From: Viscum album | Taxonomy: Eukaryota > Streptophyta > Magnoliopsida > Santalales > Viscaceae | Assembly: GCA_963277665.1 (NCBI GenBank) | Contig: OY728143.1 | Location: forward strand, 228,461,591 to 228,525,590 | Direction: 5' to 3' | DNA: 64,000 nucleotides | In this document: positions 1 through 9,400 of the stretch, in pieces | Layout: every line of letters starts with the position of its first letter | How positions within the stretch are numbered: position 1 is the stretch's first letter | The notes under the pieces: model-generated | The model's input: only the letters and a program-made list of their open reading frames with translations | Told to the model about the DNA's origin: nothing | Database searches by the model: none | Made by a program: the position numbers and the translations under genes

Positions 1-294
1 AATGTATATGGTTTGTTTTATTTTCTCCATGCTTACCCTTACTGAGAATTTGAGCTCACCCTTTTTATGTCTTCTTTTCCCCTAGGATTAAAACAATAGT
101 TTTAGGTAAGGAAACAAAAAGGGGAATATTGTAATGGGAGATGTTGAAGATCGTTCACCATGATTAGAAAATTATGTTCCTAGTTTACAAAGACACTAAA
201 CTATTATGATCCTTGAGTTTTTGTTTTTGTTATGTATTATGTATTTCTCAAAAGTAATGTATTTTTCATGTACGTCAAGATTTGGGTCTCTACA
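1..294 (+). repeat. 3' end of the 5' LTR (R/U5 part)
   Basis: This stretch is co-linear with 17565-17860, sharing the TTGAGCTCACC, CAAAAAGGGGAATATT and GGGTCTCTACA blocks. It ends in CA, directly before a primer-binding site. Scattered substitutions separate the two copies, so the insertion is old. Confidence 0.9.
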
Positions 295-296
295 GT

Positions 297-309
297 TGGT
301 ATCAGAGGA
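297..309 (+). promoter_or_regulatory. Primer-binding site, tRNA-iMet type
   Basis: TGGTATCAGAGGA begins two bases after the LTR terminal CA. Plant Ty3/gypsy elements commonly carry TGGTATCAGAGC, complementary to the 3' end of initiator tRNA-Met, which primes minus-strand DNA synthesis. Confidence 0.88.
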
Positions 310-520
310 AAGGATTAGTTATCCTTTGGAAACTATGATTCGAAAACATTAGTGATATCCATAGAGATATTTCTAAAGTATGTCTAGGGATGTCTCTAAG
401 GTTAATTATATGAATAGGTTATAGTCCTAGAATTATGGTAAAAATATTAGAATTAATCCTATTATGTCAGATATTGAAGGTACTCCCACTTGATTATGAT
501 TTTTTCCACTGACACTATTT

Positions 521-537
521 TTTTTGGGTTTTAGAAA
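521..537 (+). promoter_or_regulatory. Candidate 3' splice site just before gag
   Basis: A T-rich run ends in GGGTTTTAG with the AG at 533-534, three bases before the gag ATG at 538. It fits a plant acceptor. The matching donor would lie in the 5' LTR upstream of the window; the 3' LTR copy shows it at 15645. Inferred, no RNA evidence. Confidence 0.5.
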
Positions 538-1164
538 ATGGCAGGGAACAAGAAGATTCAGGATAAAGGAGGATATGGTGGACAATGGAATGATATTAAT
601 CATGAGAAAGAAAATGAAATAGGATCTGGAGGTCCACATATTATTATTAAGCCTAATCAACAATCTCATAATATAATTAATAATCTAATCATTGGTAAGT
701 TTCCTGACTCATCTATTAAGAGAAACATGGAGTTTCATGATTAGTATAGAAGAAAGAAAGTTCAATTTCCATCTTGTAAATCTTGCGGTAAGAGGCATCA
801 TGGAGAATGTTTCAAAGGAACTAGAAGATAATTTGGGTGTAAAAAAGAGGGACCCATAGCCAGTAATTGTAAAGGAAAAGGTTCAGTTAACACCATGGAC
901 AAGGATAATGGTATTGCTAAGACATCAACAACGGTTAAATGTTTTGAATTTGTAATGTATGAGAATTATGAAAACCAATTCTCTAAGGGAAAATTTCATG
1001 AAGAGAATCAGCATGGTCGTATGGGTAGTATTTATAATGATGATGATGAAGAGACTACAAATGATATATGAGATGAAAGAAATGATGAAGCTCAGTCAGT
1101 GGTTTTAGAAGGTAGTGGAATGATTGTATGTTTATCAGGAAAAATGTATGGTAGTATGGAATAA
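538..1164 (+). pseudogene. Degenerate gag remnant with ruined zinc knuckles
   Basis: Starting at the ATG at 538, one frame reads a charged polar protein (MAGNKKIQDKGG...) through stops at 742, 829 and 1069 and ends at about 1164. Near 769-864 it shows the double knuckle typical of Ty3/gypsy gag. The first part is CKSCGKRHHGEC. The second reads FGCKKEGPIASNC, where the leading Cys codon is a stop and the zinc-binding His has become Pro. Downstream it turns acidic (DDDEETTN). The usual N-terminal capsid region is not recognisable, so this gag is short even before its mutations. A working product would package element RNA; this copy cannot make one. Confidence 0.7.
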
Positions 1165-1704
1165 AGAAAAATCTAAGGATTGTTATACTATTGTCTTTCC
1201 TTGAGTTTTTGAATGTATATGATGAATGGTACTGGTAACTATGAAACGTTATTCAGATATTTTTGGAAAGCACCTAATATGCGCATAAAGAAGGTCTTAG
1301 TAGATCATGAAATGTTTGATAGTATTAATGACCTCATGAATTGTATATGGACAAAGGGATATAATAGTTTGAGTATATAGATTTTTTGGGATTTTGGTAC
1401 ATTGAAAGAGTTACCTTGGGATATAATTCATGTTTTCACTATGGTTCAAAAGAATACATGATTAAAGTAGTCACATGTTTGGAATGTGACCAAAAAATAT
1501 TTTGTATGATATATGGGGGATAAATAATGGTATTCACATGCTCGGTAGATGACATTTCTAGTAATTGTTTTCTTTATACTATGATCTTGGATAAAAGTAT
1601 TTTGGATAAGACTAAAGATTGGAATGAATTAAGTTAGACATTAGATAGTATTGTTTAAGGCTAGAACGTTTTTCGATATTATTGCAAGAATGTTTTATAA
1701 TGTA
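1165..1704. other. Interior of the gag-only element, no recognised content
   Basis: AT-rich DNA between the gag remnant and the SINE-like insertion. I could not recognise protease, RT or integrase motifs in any frame. A short inverted repeat (TCACATG...AATGTGA) lies near 1471-1488. Confidence 0.5.
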
Positions 1705-1837
1705 GTTTTAGAAATAGGGACAACCTGTAAGACGGGAGACAACCCATATCGTCGGAAAAGTTTGCGGGAATTGAACCCACAACCGAAGTACGATAGGCCT
1801 TTATCACCTACCACAGGCCTACAAGAAGTCCCTGGTT
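1705..1837 (-). mobile_element. tRNA-derived SINE-like repeat, copy 1
   Basis: On the minus strand this GC-richer patch carries a perfect T-arm at 1764-1780: five-base stem GTGGG/CCCGC around a 7-nt loop. It contains GGTTCAATTCC, one base off the RNA polymerase III B box GGTTCGANTCC. Some 35-45 nt upstream is a D-arm-like TGTGGTAGGTGATAA, possibly the A box. There is no clean acceptor stem or anticodon arm, so it is not a working tRNA. A related copy lies at 18070-18206 and shares the head, the A-like box, the T-arm position and a GGTTGTCC tail block. Target-site duplications are not clear. Confidence 0.5.
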
Positions 1838-2524
1838 AGTATAAATTGGTTTTATTCTATTAATCGCTATGATAGATGACGTATAAGTCCATTTTAGCAA
1901 CCATATATGATTAATCTCAGCATAGATGGACATATGTATATTTAATAAATTGTGCTAATCTTTCTGCGATAAAAAAAGATGGAATGACCTAACATTCTAT
2001 CGCATGATCTGCTAAAACTTCAGAATTGAAAAATTCAACTTCAGTTCTTTATGAGATGATGTGGAAATTGTTCAAGGCACATACAATGGTGAGGTTATAC
2101 CAAGATCAAGTAATTATTTCTTTTAATTCAAAAAATCTTCAAAATTTGGGAAATGATCTTGAAAATAAGAAATGTTTTCCAAGTGATCTAATATCTGATG
2201 AATAAGATCATACCTTACATCATCACAAATTTATAGCATTCTGACTATTGGATTTTTTTCATAGCCATGTTCTCTACCACTCTCCATCAGAACAAGACAG
2301 TTTGATTTTTCTTCCATATCCATATTTCTACCTATGTTCTCCTATGTGGAAACCCAGTGATGAGTTAATCTGGGTAACCGTTACATTTCTTAATGTACTT
2401 TTTAAAATGTAGTTTTAGTATTCCTTTTTACAATGTCAGTTTCGAAGAATGAAACATTCAAATAGTAAACCATTTATAACCCCGATGAATTTCGAGGGAG
2501 CGATTCATTTTAAGGTGGGTTGAA
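1838..2524 (+). other. 3' part of the interior with a weak polypurine tract
   Basis: No coding signal recognised. Just before the LTR start at 2525 lies TTTTAAGGTGGGTTGAA, a weak purine-rich stretch in the position expected for plus-strand priming. Confidence 0.4.
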
Positions 2525-3137
2525 TGTAACTCCCCAAGATTTTATGGGATATATTCTTTTTAATTTCATTCATTTCTTCTTTTGTATGCTACACCAAGAT
2601 TTTCTTGTATTATACGCAACATCGTATTAGCTTGCAGTATACGTACTACTATTCTTGGCTCGTGTTACATACAAATTCAAGTTCATTTTGGGGAAATTAT
2701 TCTATGTAACATAAAGTATAGATTATTTTTATTGAATAAATGAAATAGGTTTTTATTATATTATATGCAACACCAAACAGAGCTTTCACTACATGCATCC
2801 CTTACTTGGCTTGCATTACACGTAATCAACATCTTCTTCAATAGCGTGTGTAGTATGCAATACCGAGTTTCACTAAACGAGATATTATTATAATATTATA
2901 ATGAACAAGTCATTATGAATAGTAAAACCCACTTTTTGTTATTTTGTAAATTTTGTCTTTCAAAATGGACTTTATTTTTTGATTTGGAATATCGAAATTA
3001 GCCTAGGGTGAATTTTTGGTATTTTTCTGAAAACTTTCATTTTTTGATGAATAGTGAAAACACTGGGTTACTATTTAAAAACTGAAATTTTATATAAATA
3101 ATTATTTATTTTATTTAAATTTATTTTAGGTCAAAAT
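2525..3137 (+). repeat. 3' LTR, first part (U3)
   Basis: Starts TGTAACTCCCC and runs to the nested insertion. Its right part (2930-3130) aligns with 58020-58240 and, more distantly, with 19260-19390: shared blocks include TCAAAATGGAC, GGTATTTTTCTGAAAA and TTATTTATTTTATT. The alignment resumes at 14251, so the sequence between is an insertion. Confidence 0.85.
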
Positions 3138-3249
3138 TGTAATGTCCTGGGGATTTGGGGTCCATTACTTGGTAAAAATATGATGTTGAGGTATTTTGGG
3201 TGGTCTTGAAGGCCATCCCAGCTTCTCGGTGACTCCTAGAGGTGGCCTT

Positions 3250-3532
3250 GGCCTACCTGTAGACTTAGCCTACCACTGACCTTGGGGAACCAGTAGATCT
3301 CGGCTACCGGTAGTTGTCACCAACTGGTAGCTCTCGGCTACTGGTAGCTCTCGGCTACCGGTAGTTGTTTCCAACCCGTAGCTCTCTGCTACCTGTGGAT
3401 GTTGCCAACCAGTAGCTCTCGGCTACCGGTAGCTTTCTCCAACTGGTAGCTCTCAGCTACCACTGGCTATGGCCAACTGGTATCTCTCAGTTACCGGTAG
3501 CTCTCGCCTACCAGTAACCCTCACCTACCCCC
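3250..3532. repeat. Palindromic 17-bp minisatellite in the 5' LTR
   Basis: Tandem 17-bp units close to CGGTAGCTCTCGGCTAC alternate with a variant CGGTAGTTGTCACCAAC. Each junction makes the palindrome CTACCGGTAG. The array is also in the 3' LTR (11509-11828), so it predates insertion. It lies in U3, upstream of the TATA box. Confidence 0.85.
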
Positions 3533-3811
3533 ACGGGATTTCCAATAAAGCTTCCTTTTTGAGCGAATTGGGTTTTAAACCTTGTTTTGACCCCTTTAAG
3601 AATATTTTAAAACCCATTAATGCCCATTAATGTTGGTGAGGTACCCTCATGTGCTTCAGTTTAAAATGACCCAAAAGTCGGGGACACTATAATGATGTGT
3701 GGGGTGTCCGAGCCGCGTGGTCAACCCACGATCCCTCTCCTTACGTGGTTTCGATTTTTCTCTCTCTATCTTAACCATCCGAGGCGTGCTGTATCTCAGC
3801 CCTTATTGGCC

Positions 3812-3818
3812 TATATAA
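3812..3818 (+). promoter_or_regulatory. LTR TATA box
   Basis: TATATAA within GGCCTATATAACC, followed by a pyrimidine-rich stretch suited to a start site. The 3' LTR equivalent (12108-12114) reads TTTATTA and is damaged. Confidence 0.6.
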
Positions 3819-3970
3819 CCTAAAGGATTCTCCCTACATTTCTTTTTCTTGATCACCCTACCGTCAGAGTACCCTTCCTCCCGACGAGCGGTAAACCGGT
3901 GATGTTTTCCATGATCGTGTTCCATGGAGCACCCTCTACTCACGTGGGGACTTAACGTCAATCCATGATA

Positions 3971-3982
3971 AGTCAGGTAGGG
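3971..3982 (+). promoter_or_regulatory. Candidate leader splice donor
   Basis: AGTCAG|GTAGGG with GT at 3977-3978, 165 nt after the TATA box. The same site and spacing occur in the 3' LTR (GT at 12273). With the acceptor at 6458 it would define a 2482-nt intron covering the rest of the LTR and the primer-binding site. Inferred from sequence only. Confidence 0.45.
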
Positions 3983-5146
3983 GTTTCACCTTCATCTCTC
4001 CTTTCTTTTTATCTTTATGGGTGGGTATGTTGCTTCATCTATAGAATTGGATGACCAAACATTAATGAAGTTAATAAATAGATTCTATAGAATGAAGGAG
4101 AGGGGTGTGATCGATGATGCTGCTATGTTTTCTCCTCTTTTATGATTAATGATTTCTGAATTGTATGGGCTTATGCCTACTAAAAATCATGGTCGTTGGT
4201 GGTCTTTATCTGTGCACTAATAAACCCTTATTTCTTGTGATGTTTAAATGGATTGTATTTCGGTTGTAAACCTTTTTTTGTGTAAAAGAAATTGGTTAAT
4301 TACATATATTCGGCTAAACAAATTTGAAGCACCAGAATCAACTCATTTTCTATGATAACCCTGGTTTAGGACCAGTGGAATTGAAATCATGGAGTGTGTT
4401 AAATCTTTTAAATCTGAAAATACCTTTTGAGCCTGCCTTGTGTTGGTAGTTTTGGTTTGGTTGTTTCTTCCACAGGCCGAGTACGGGTGACCTTATGGTT
4501 TTCATGGATAGGGGATTAGATTGTTGGGGTGATGTGGGTGACGATGGCATCCTTTGTTTGTATCACGAATTGGGGTTGGATCCTCTTCTGTTGTGAAACC
4601 TTCTTATTTATAGTTATGGAAATGTGGTATTGTATCTCACTTTGACCTACTTTGGTTCTAATACATGGAGGGGTCTAACTTGATGTGATTTTACAAGAGA
4701 ACCGGGTGTGAATGTTTAAATTGTGGATGGATGTACTCTTTCCTTGGCTTGTGCTTATTTAGACTAGTTTCCCAAGTAGGTGCAAAAACTTATTTAAACA
4801 TTATTAATGAACATGAAAACAATGATGGGACAAATGGAGATTTGGTTTGGTGTGAGTTGTGACTTGGACATGGGTGGTGTTCTCTTCTCTTATGAATGAA
4901 TAGTAAGGATAGTTTTCTATAGGCTGGCTGAAGAAAAACCTAGATTGGTTGAGTTTTTGTTACCTATACATATACTTGTAGTTTTAGTGATTCATATTCA
5001 CGCCCCACCCAAGTTGAGAACTTAGTTCTGAACACCCCGATTCTATGGGGGAGGGTGTTTTTCCCAACATTCCTTTGAGTGTCTGGTTATTAGATCCTTT
5101 TCTGATCCCTTTCTCGAATATCCCAAGACTCTATAGGCAGGTTGTA

Positions 5147-5375
5147 ATGCCTGAAGTCCATTATTAGCCCAAGAATCTTCGGGCAGGGTAGTGTGGTGGT
5201 TGGCCCAGGTGTGTGTGGGCAGCTAGTTTCCCAAGAATCTTTGGGATGATGCCCAGATGTCTTCGGGCGTGGCAGTAGTTCTTGTAGCCCAGGTGTCTGT
5301 GGGCGGGTTAGTGGTTGTGGCCCAGGTGTTTTTGGGCGGGATGTGTGGTTGTGGCCCAATTGTGTGTGGGTGGGG
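5147..5375. repeat. Hairpin-forming minisatellite in the 5' LTR
   Basis: Repeated blocks such as GCCCAGGTGTGTGTGGGC and CCCAAGAATCTTTGGG, each able to fold on itself (GCCCA with TGGGC; CCCAA with TTGGG), spaced by TGTGGTTG-type linkers. The counterpart in the 3' LTR is 13434-13672. It lies in the transcribed leader and inside the putative intron. Confidence 0.75.
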
Positions 5376-6089
5376 TATGGTAGTGATACTGCGATGAGAA
5401 TGGCGAGATTGGTCTGATGCGTAGGATAACATCAATAACCAGTGGGAAAGTGGTACGGGTACCCAAACATCGATGTGTTATTACTATACATTACTTGCCT
5501 TGCATTATTTGGGGAGTGTGCCTTGGTGAGGCTCGGTTGGTTAATTCCCTTGATAGGTTCATGGTTATCTCTTTTCTCACAGGGCATTAGTATGCATCCC
5601 CACTTGTGCATGAGAGTCTTTGGTTTTTCCCTACTGAGTATACTTGTACGCTCACCCTACGTATATAAAACAGCATTCAGGTTTCTAGGAGGACTTCATG
5701 GATCGTGTGGGACCGTACTAACTTGGACCTTTGGGGCAGTTTCTATTGTTGTTCCCCCTTTTCTTGGTATCTTTTTACCTTTGGAGTTTTATCACTAGTA
5801 TCTTTTACCTTTGAACATGCATACGGGAATGGTTTATTTTCAGCCGTATTTTCACTTTCAGCTTTGGTGTTGTGGGATTTACTATCTTATCTCCCGATCC
5901 TATTAAAAGAAAAAAATGGTAATGCCTCCCATTTAGTGTGTGATTTTATACCCTTGGTGCTGGTCGCCACTCTGGGACCTATTGAAGGTGGGTTTCGGGG
6001 GTCATTATCTCTCCTTCAACTTAATGAAGGAAGGGCCTGACAATCTGCTGACCCTTCCCACCTTTTGGTGAAGGCGAGTCATGATAGAA

Positions 6090-6102
6090 TAGTATTATAG
6101 GA
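6090..6102 (+). promoter_or_regulatory. Worn primer-binding site
   Basis: TAGTATTATAGGA right after the 5' LTR matches TGGTATCAGAGGA (site at 297) at 10 of 13 positions. Two of the three differences are G-to-A or C-to-T. Confidence 0.55.
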
Positions 6103-6440
6103 TATGGTTGAGAGATAGGATGGATTCTGGAGTTAGGCACAGTGTGGATTTCATGGTATGGTATGGAAACAGTTTTGGGTGACCTTGGTGCATGAATTAG
6201 GCTAGGGAAGACCGGCTAGGAAAAGGGATTGTAGGGCCCCATGTGGTCCAATGCAAGGACTTTGGTCCTACCGAATGACCATATAACGCCACACTGATTG
6301 CATGGTAGAGACCCTAGGAAGGGTACAAGCTTCATAATGACCTGTTTTCTCGTGTTTCATGGGTGTTTTGGGGATTTAAATATGAAATATGTTTAAGTAA
6401 ATTTTAAGAATAATATTATGCACTACTTGGGCTTAGGAAT

Positions 6441-6460
6441 TCCTTGTTTACCTTGCAGCT
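6441..6460 (+). promoter_or_regulatory. Candidate 3' splice site before gag
   Basis: TTCCTTGTTTACCTTGCAG, AG at 6457-6458, is a strong plant-type acceptor two bases before the gag ATG at 6461. It pairs conceptually with the donor at 3977. Confidence 0.5.
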
Positions 6461-7510
6461 ATGGCACCTGGGAGGCGACCATGGACGGTGCGGGCGATCG
6501 AGGCCTAGGAGGTTTACTTGGCCGATCGGCAGAGGGCTGATCGAGAGGAGGAGGAAAACTAGTGGTAGAAGACGCGTCGATCCTTGAAGCGACACACCCT
6601 GGAGAAGTATGAGGGCAGCACCTCTGACATAAAGACGGAGAGTTGTCTAGAGGAGATGGTGATATATTTCAGCTTGATTCGGGCTCCGACAGAGTACTGG
6701 GTTCCTTTGGCCGTGAGCGAGATGAGGGGAGAATTGCGTCAGTGGTGGGTGCTCAACCTGGGGGAGAGGAGAGAGGCCGAGGTGGCATGAGTTGATTTCG
6801 AAATGGGGTTCCGGGCGGAATTCCTCTCTTCTACGATGAAGGCGGTGAAGAGACAGGAGCTACTCTCCCTCCAGTAGGGGAGTATGTCAGTGAGGGAGCT
6901 GGGGATCATGTTCAACGACCTCCTCAGCTACGTTCCAGACCTCTTTGCAGATGAGGATTCCCATACGAGATATTTAGAAGAGGCGCTTCGACCCTCCCTC
7001 TAGTACGTTGTTACCCCCTTCACAGTACCGACTTACTTGGAGGTCCTGAAGAAGGCCGGAGTGGTGGAGAGGATGCACACGCTTGGATGTGTATCACGAG
7101 AGGGGATCCAAATGGGATCATAAAAGGGGAAGTCCATCAGCACCATGCATCTAGCATCTGGACCCTCTAGGTTCTGACCAGTCGGGAGTAGGCTGCAGTA
7201 GTTCTAGTTCCGGTACCCCTGTCCTCACACTTTTCTTTTGGGCCCAGGACCAAGGTGCTTTGTCTGTTGGATCCATGGACAACTTCGGAATGAGTGCTCG
7301 GAACGAGTACAGTATGGGGGTGGTGGACATTCCCAGCACCCACCCAAGCTGCATCTTCCAGATAGGCCCTTCCAGCAGCAGCAACAGGGGCGGTGAGCTC
7401 CCGCTCCTCCAAGGGCAGGCGTTACAGGGGGTGGCCGACCTCAGGGCATTCCTTAGGAACCTCGACCAGGGCATGGTCGGGGAGGCGTCCGACAACTGAG
7501 AGGCAGAGGA
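6461..7510 (+). pseudogene. gag: gag of the nested chromovirus, broken
   Basis: The frame opens at ATG 6461 (MAPGRRPWTV...) and stays in one register to the protease despite stops. Capsid-type motifs are clear: KYEGSTSDIKTESCLEEM (compare FDGS..P..AE.WL), LRQWW, and SLQ*GSMSVRELGIMF followed by VPDLFADED and LEEALRPSL, a classic retrotransposon gag block. The zinc knuckle is at 7256-7297: CFVCWIHGQLRNEC, whose C-x2-C-x4-H-x4-C has Gln in place of the His. The stop at 6875-6877 is TAG where relatives have CAG. It would form the particle shell and bind RNA; this copy cannot be translated through. Confidence 0.85.
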
Positions 7511-7525
7511 GCTGGGCGTGGGAAG

Positions 7526-8030
7526 TTGCACGATGCGGAGGCAGCAGTTCCAGCAGGACCGAAGGTCATTCGAGGTACAATCAGTTTGTTTAGCACACTT
7601 GCTTATGCGTTGTTCGATACCGGAGCTTCGCACTCCTTTGTTGCACCCAGTCGATCTCGTGTTCTGGGTCAAGATGTCGAGAGACTTACAGTGCCACTGG
7701 TGCTGAGCACACCAGTCGGAGGTCAGACCGACTTGTTATATGTTTTTCGAGGATGCGGACTGATGATAGGGCCACATCAGTCAGTCAGGGATCTACTACT
7801 ACTACAAATACATCCATATGATGTCATCCTAGGCATCGACTGGATATTCTCTGTGTGTGTCGTCATTGACTGCTTCCGAGGAAGGGTTGTGTTCTTAGAC
7901 TTGGGTGGTCGACATGTTACTTTCACCGGCGAGCAGAACGGACAGAAGGGCAGCAGGTGAGAGGAACCCCTCCTCTCATTGTTAGTCAAGCTGTTAGTAG
8001 AGTTAGTAGATGCTGAGATGGTAGAGGTAC
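7526..8030 (+). pseudogene. Aspartic protease domain of gag-pol
   Basis: In the same frame as gag, residues ALFDTGASHSFVAP (catalytic DTG at 7616-7624) are intact. They are followed by a hydrophobic second half with HPYDVILGIDWI, the usual gypsy protease end that leads into RT. The stretch 7526-7960 has no stop; a TGA follows at about 7958. This domain cleaves the gag-pol polyprotein. It is the best preserved part of the element, but stops on both sides make it non-functional in context. Confidence 0.88.
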
Positions 8031-9400
8031 CAGGGATCGTCAGTGAGTTTATGGACGTCTTTCCTTAGGAGGTAACGAATCTACCCACTTGACGTGATAT
8101 CGAGTTTGGGATAGACTTGCAGCCTGGTGCACGTACGATTTCGATAGCTCCTTACCGGATGGAACCTTCGGAGCTATGAGAGCTGCGGATTTAGATTGAC
8201 GATCTGATGAAGAGGGGTTATGTTTGACCAAGTGTGTCACCGTGGGGTGCTCCAGTTTTGTTCGCAAATAAGGAGTATAGTGTTCTCGGGTTGTGCATAG
8301 TCTATAGGATTCTGAATCTGGAAATGGTCAAGAATTGCTACCCTCTTTAGAGGATATACGCTCGTTTCGACCAGCTGAAAGGGGAAGGTTGGTTCTCAAA
8401 GATCGACCTGCAGTCTGGGTATCACCAGTTGAGGGTGAAGGAGGGAGACATCCTGAAGACGGCCTTCAGGTGAAGATATGGGAACTTCTAGTTTTTAGTC
8501 ATGCCTTTCAGTGTTACGAACACCCCGGCTGTGTTCATGGGGCTAATGAACACCATCTTCTGGGAGTACCTGGATCGGTTTGTAGTCGTGTTCATCGACG
8601 ACATCCTGATCTATTCCAAATCAGAGGTGGACCACGCGGAGCATCTGAGGACAGTTTTGGACGTCCTCCGATAGCACCATCTCTATAGGAAGTTGTCAAA
8701 ATTCATGTTCTAGATGCGAGAGGTATACTTCCTTAGGCACATAGTGTGCGATCAGGAGGTTACGGTGGACCCATCAAAGTTTAAGGTTGTTGGTTCTTGG
8801 GCAGCACCAAAGAATGTGGTAGAGGTTCACAATTTCCTCGGGCTGGCAAGATACTATCGGAAGTTCGTACCCACGTTCTCTCGAGTTGTAGCCCCTTTAA
8901 CAGACTTGACCAAGATGGACTATGTTTTCTTGTGGAGTGAGCAGTGCGAGGCAGCCTTCAGCTATCTGAAGGAGAAATTAGATAGTTCCCCAGTGCTGAA
9001 ACTACCAGAAGAAGGGGAGGTGTATGAGGTGTTATGTGATGCTTCAGGGCAAGGCCTCAGATGTGTGATGATGCAGCAACAAGGGTGATATCTTATGGAT
9101 CTAGGAAGATACGCCCTCATGATCGTAATTATGCCACCCACGATCTGGAACTTGCAGAGGTCGTTATCGCACTGAAGTTATGGAGGCATTACATCATCAG
9201 AGAATGCTTTGTGGTCTTCACGGATCACAAAATATTGAGGTATGTCTTCTCCTAGTGGGACCTAATCTTACGGAAGTGAAGGTGGATGGAGTTCCTCTAG
9301 GATTACAACTTTGAGATTTCATACACGTTTGGAAAAGGGAATGTAGTGGCTGATTCTTTGAGCAGGAGGTCGCAGAACGATGCAGTCCGAGAGTCAGCAG
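8031..9400 (+). pseudogene. Reverse transcriptase and RNase H domains, multiple stops and a frameshift
   Basis: RT opens with EFMDVFP, then [20 protein letters not shown] near 8233-8265, [11 protein letters not shown] near 8402-8434, [13 protein letters not shown] and the active-site [12 protein letters not shown] (FIDD at 8591-8602). It continues with FLGLARYYRKFVP into RNase H (VLCDASGQG; later FTDHKILRY and NVVADSLSRR). Stops at 8471 (TGA in FR*RYG, relatives have an Arg), 8672 (TAG, likely from CAG) and 8711 (TAG, likely from TGG) interrupt it. Near 9088 the reading frame shifts once; everything downstream is read in the new frame. This is standard Ty3/gypsy order with RT before integrase. 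Confidence 0.92.

Larger units (their letters stand above)
3138..6088 (+). repeat. 5' LTR of the nested chromovirus
   Basis: About 2.95 kb, from TGTAATGTCC to near GTCATGATAGA. It matches 11400-14250 in order, including two GC-rich tandem repeats (3250-3532 and 5147-5375) and a TATA box. A 118-codon open stretch at 5442-5798 is not preserved in the other LTR and is treated as chance. Confidence 0.9.

Noticed and set aside
1764..1780. Functional tRNA gene
   Set aside because: The T-arm is perfect but no acceptor stem or anticodon arm can be folded around it, and a second divergent copy shows it is a repeat.
5442..5798. 118-codon open frame in the chromovirus 5' LTR
   Set aside because: The same region in the 3' LTR (near 13720-14000) is shifted and broken, and the peptide has no recognisable domain.
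7151..7672. 173-codon minus-strand frame over gag/protease
   Set aside because: It is antisense to a well-supported gag-protease frame in a GC-rich stretch.
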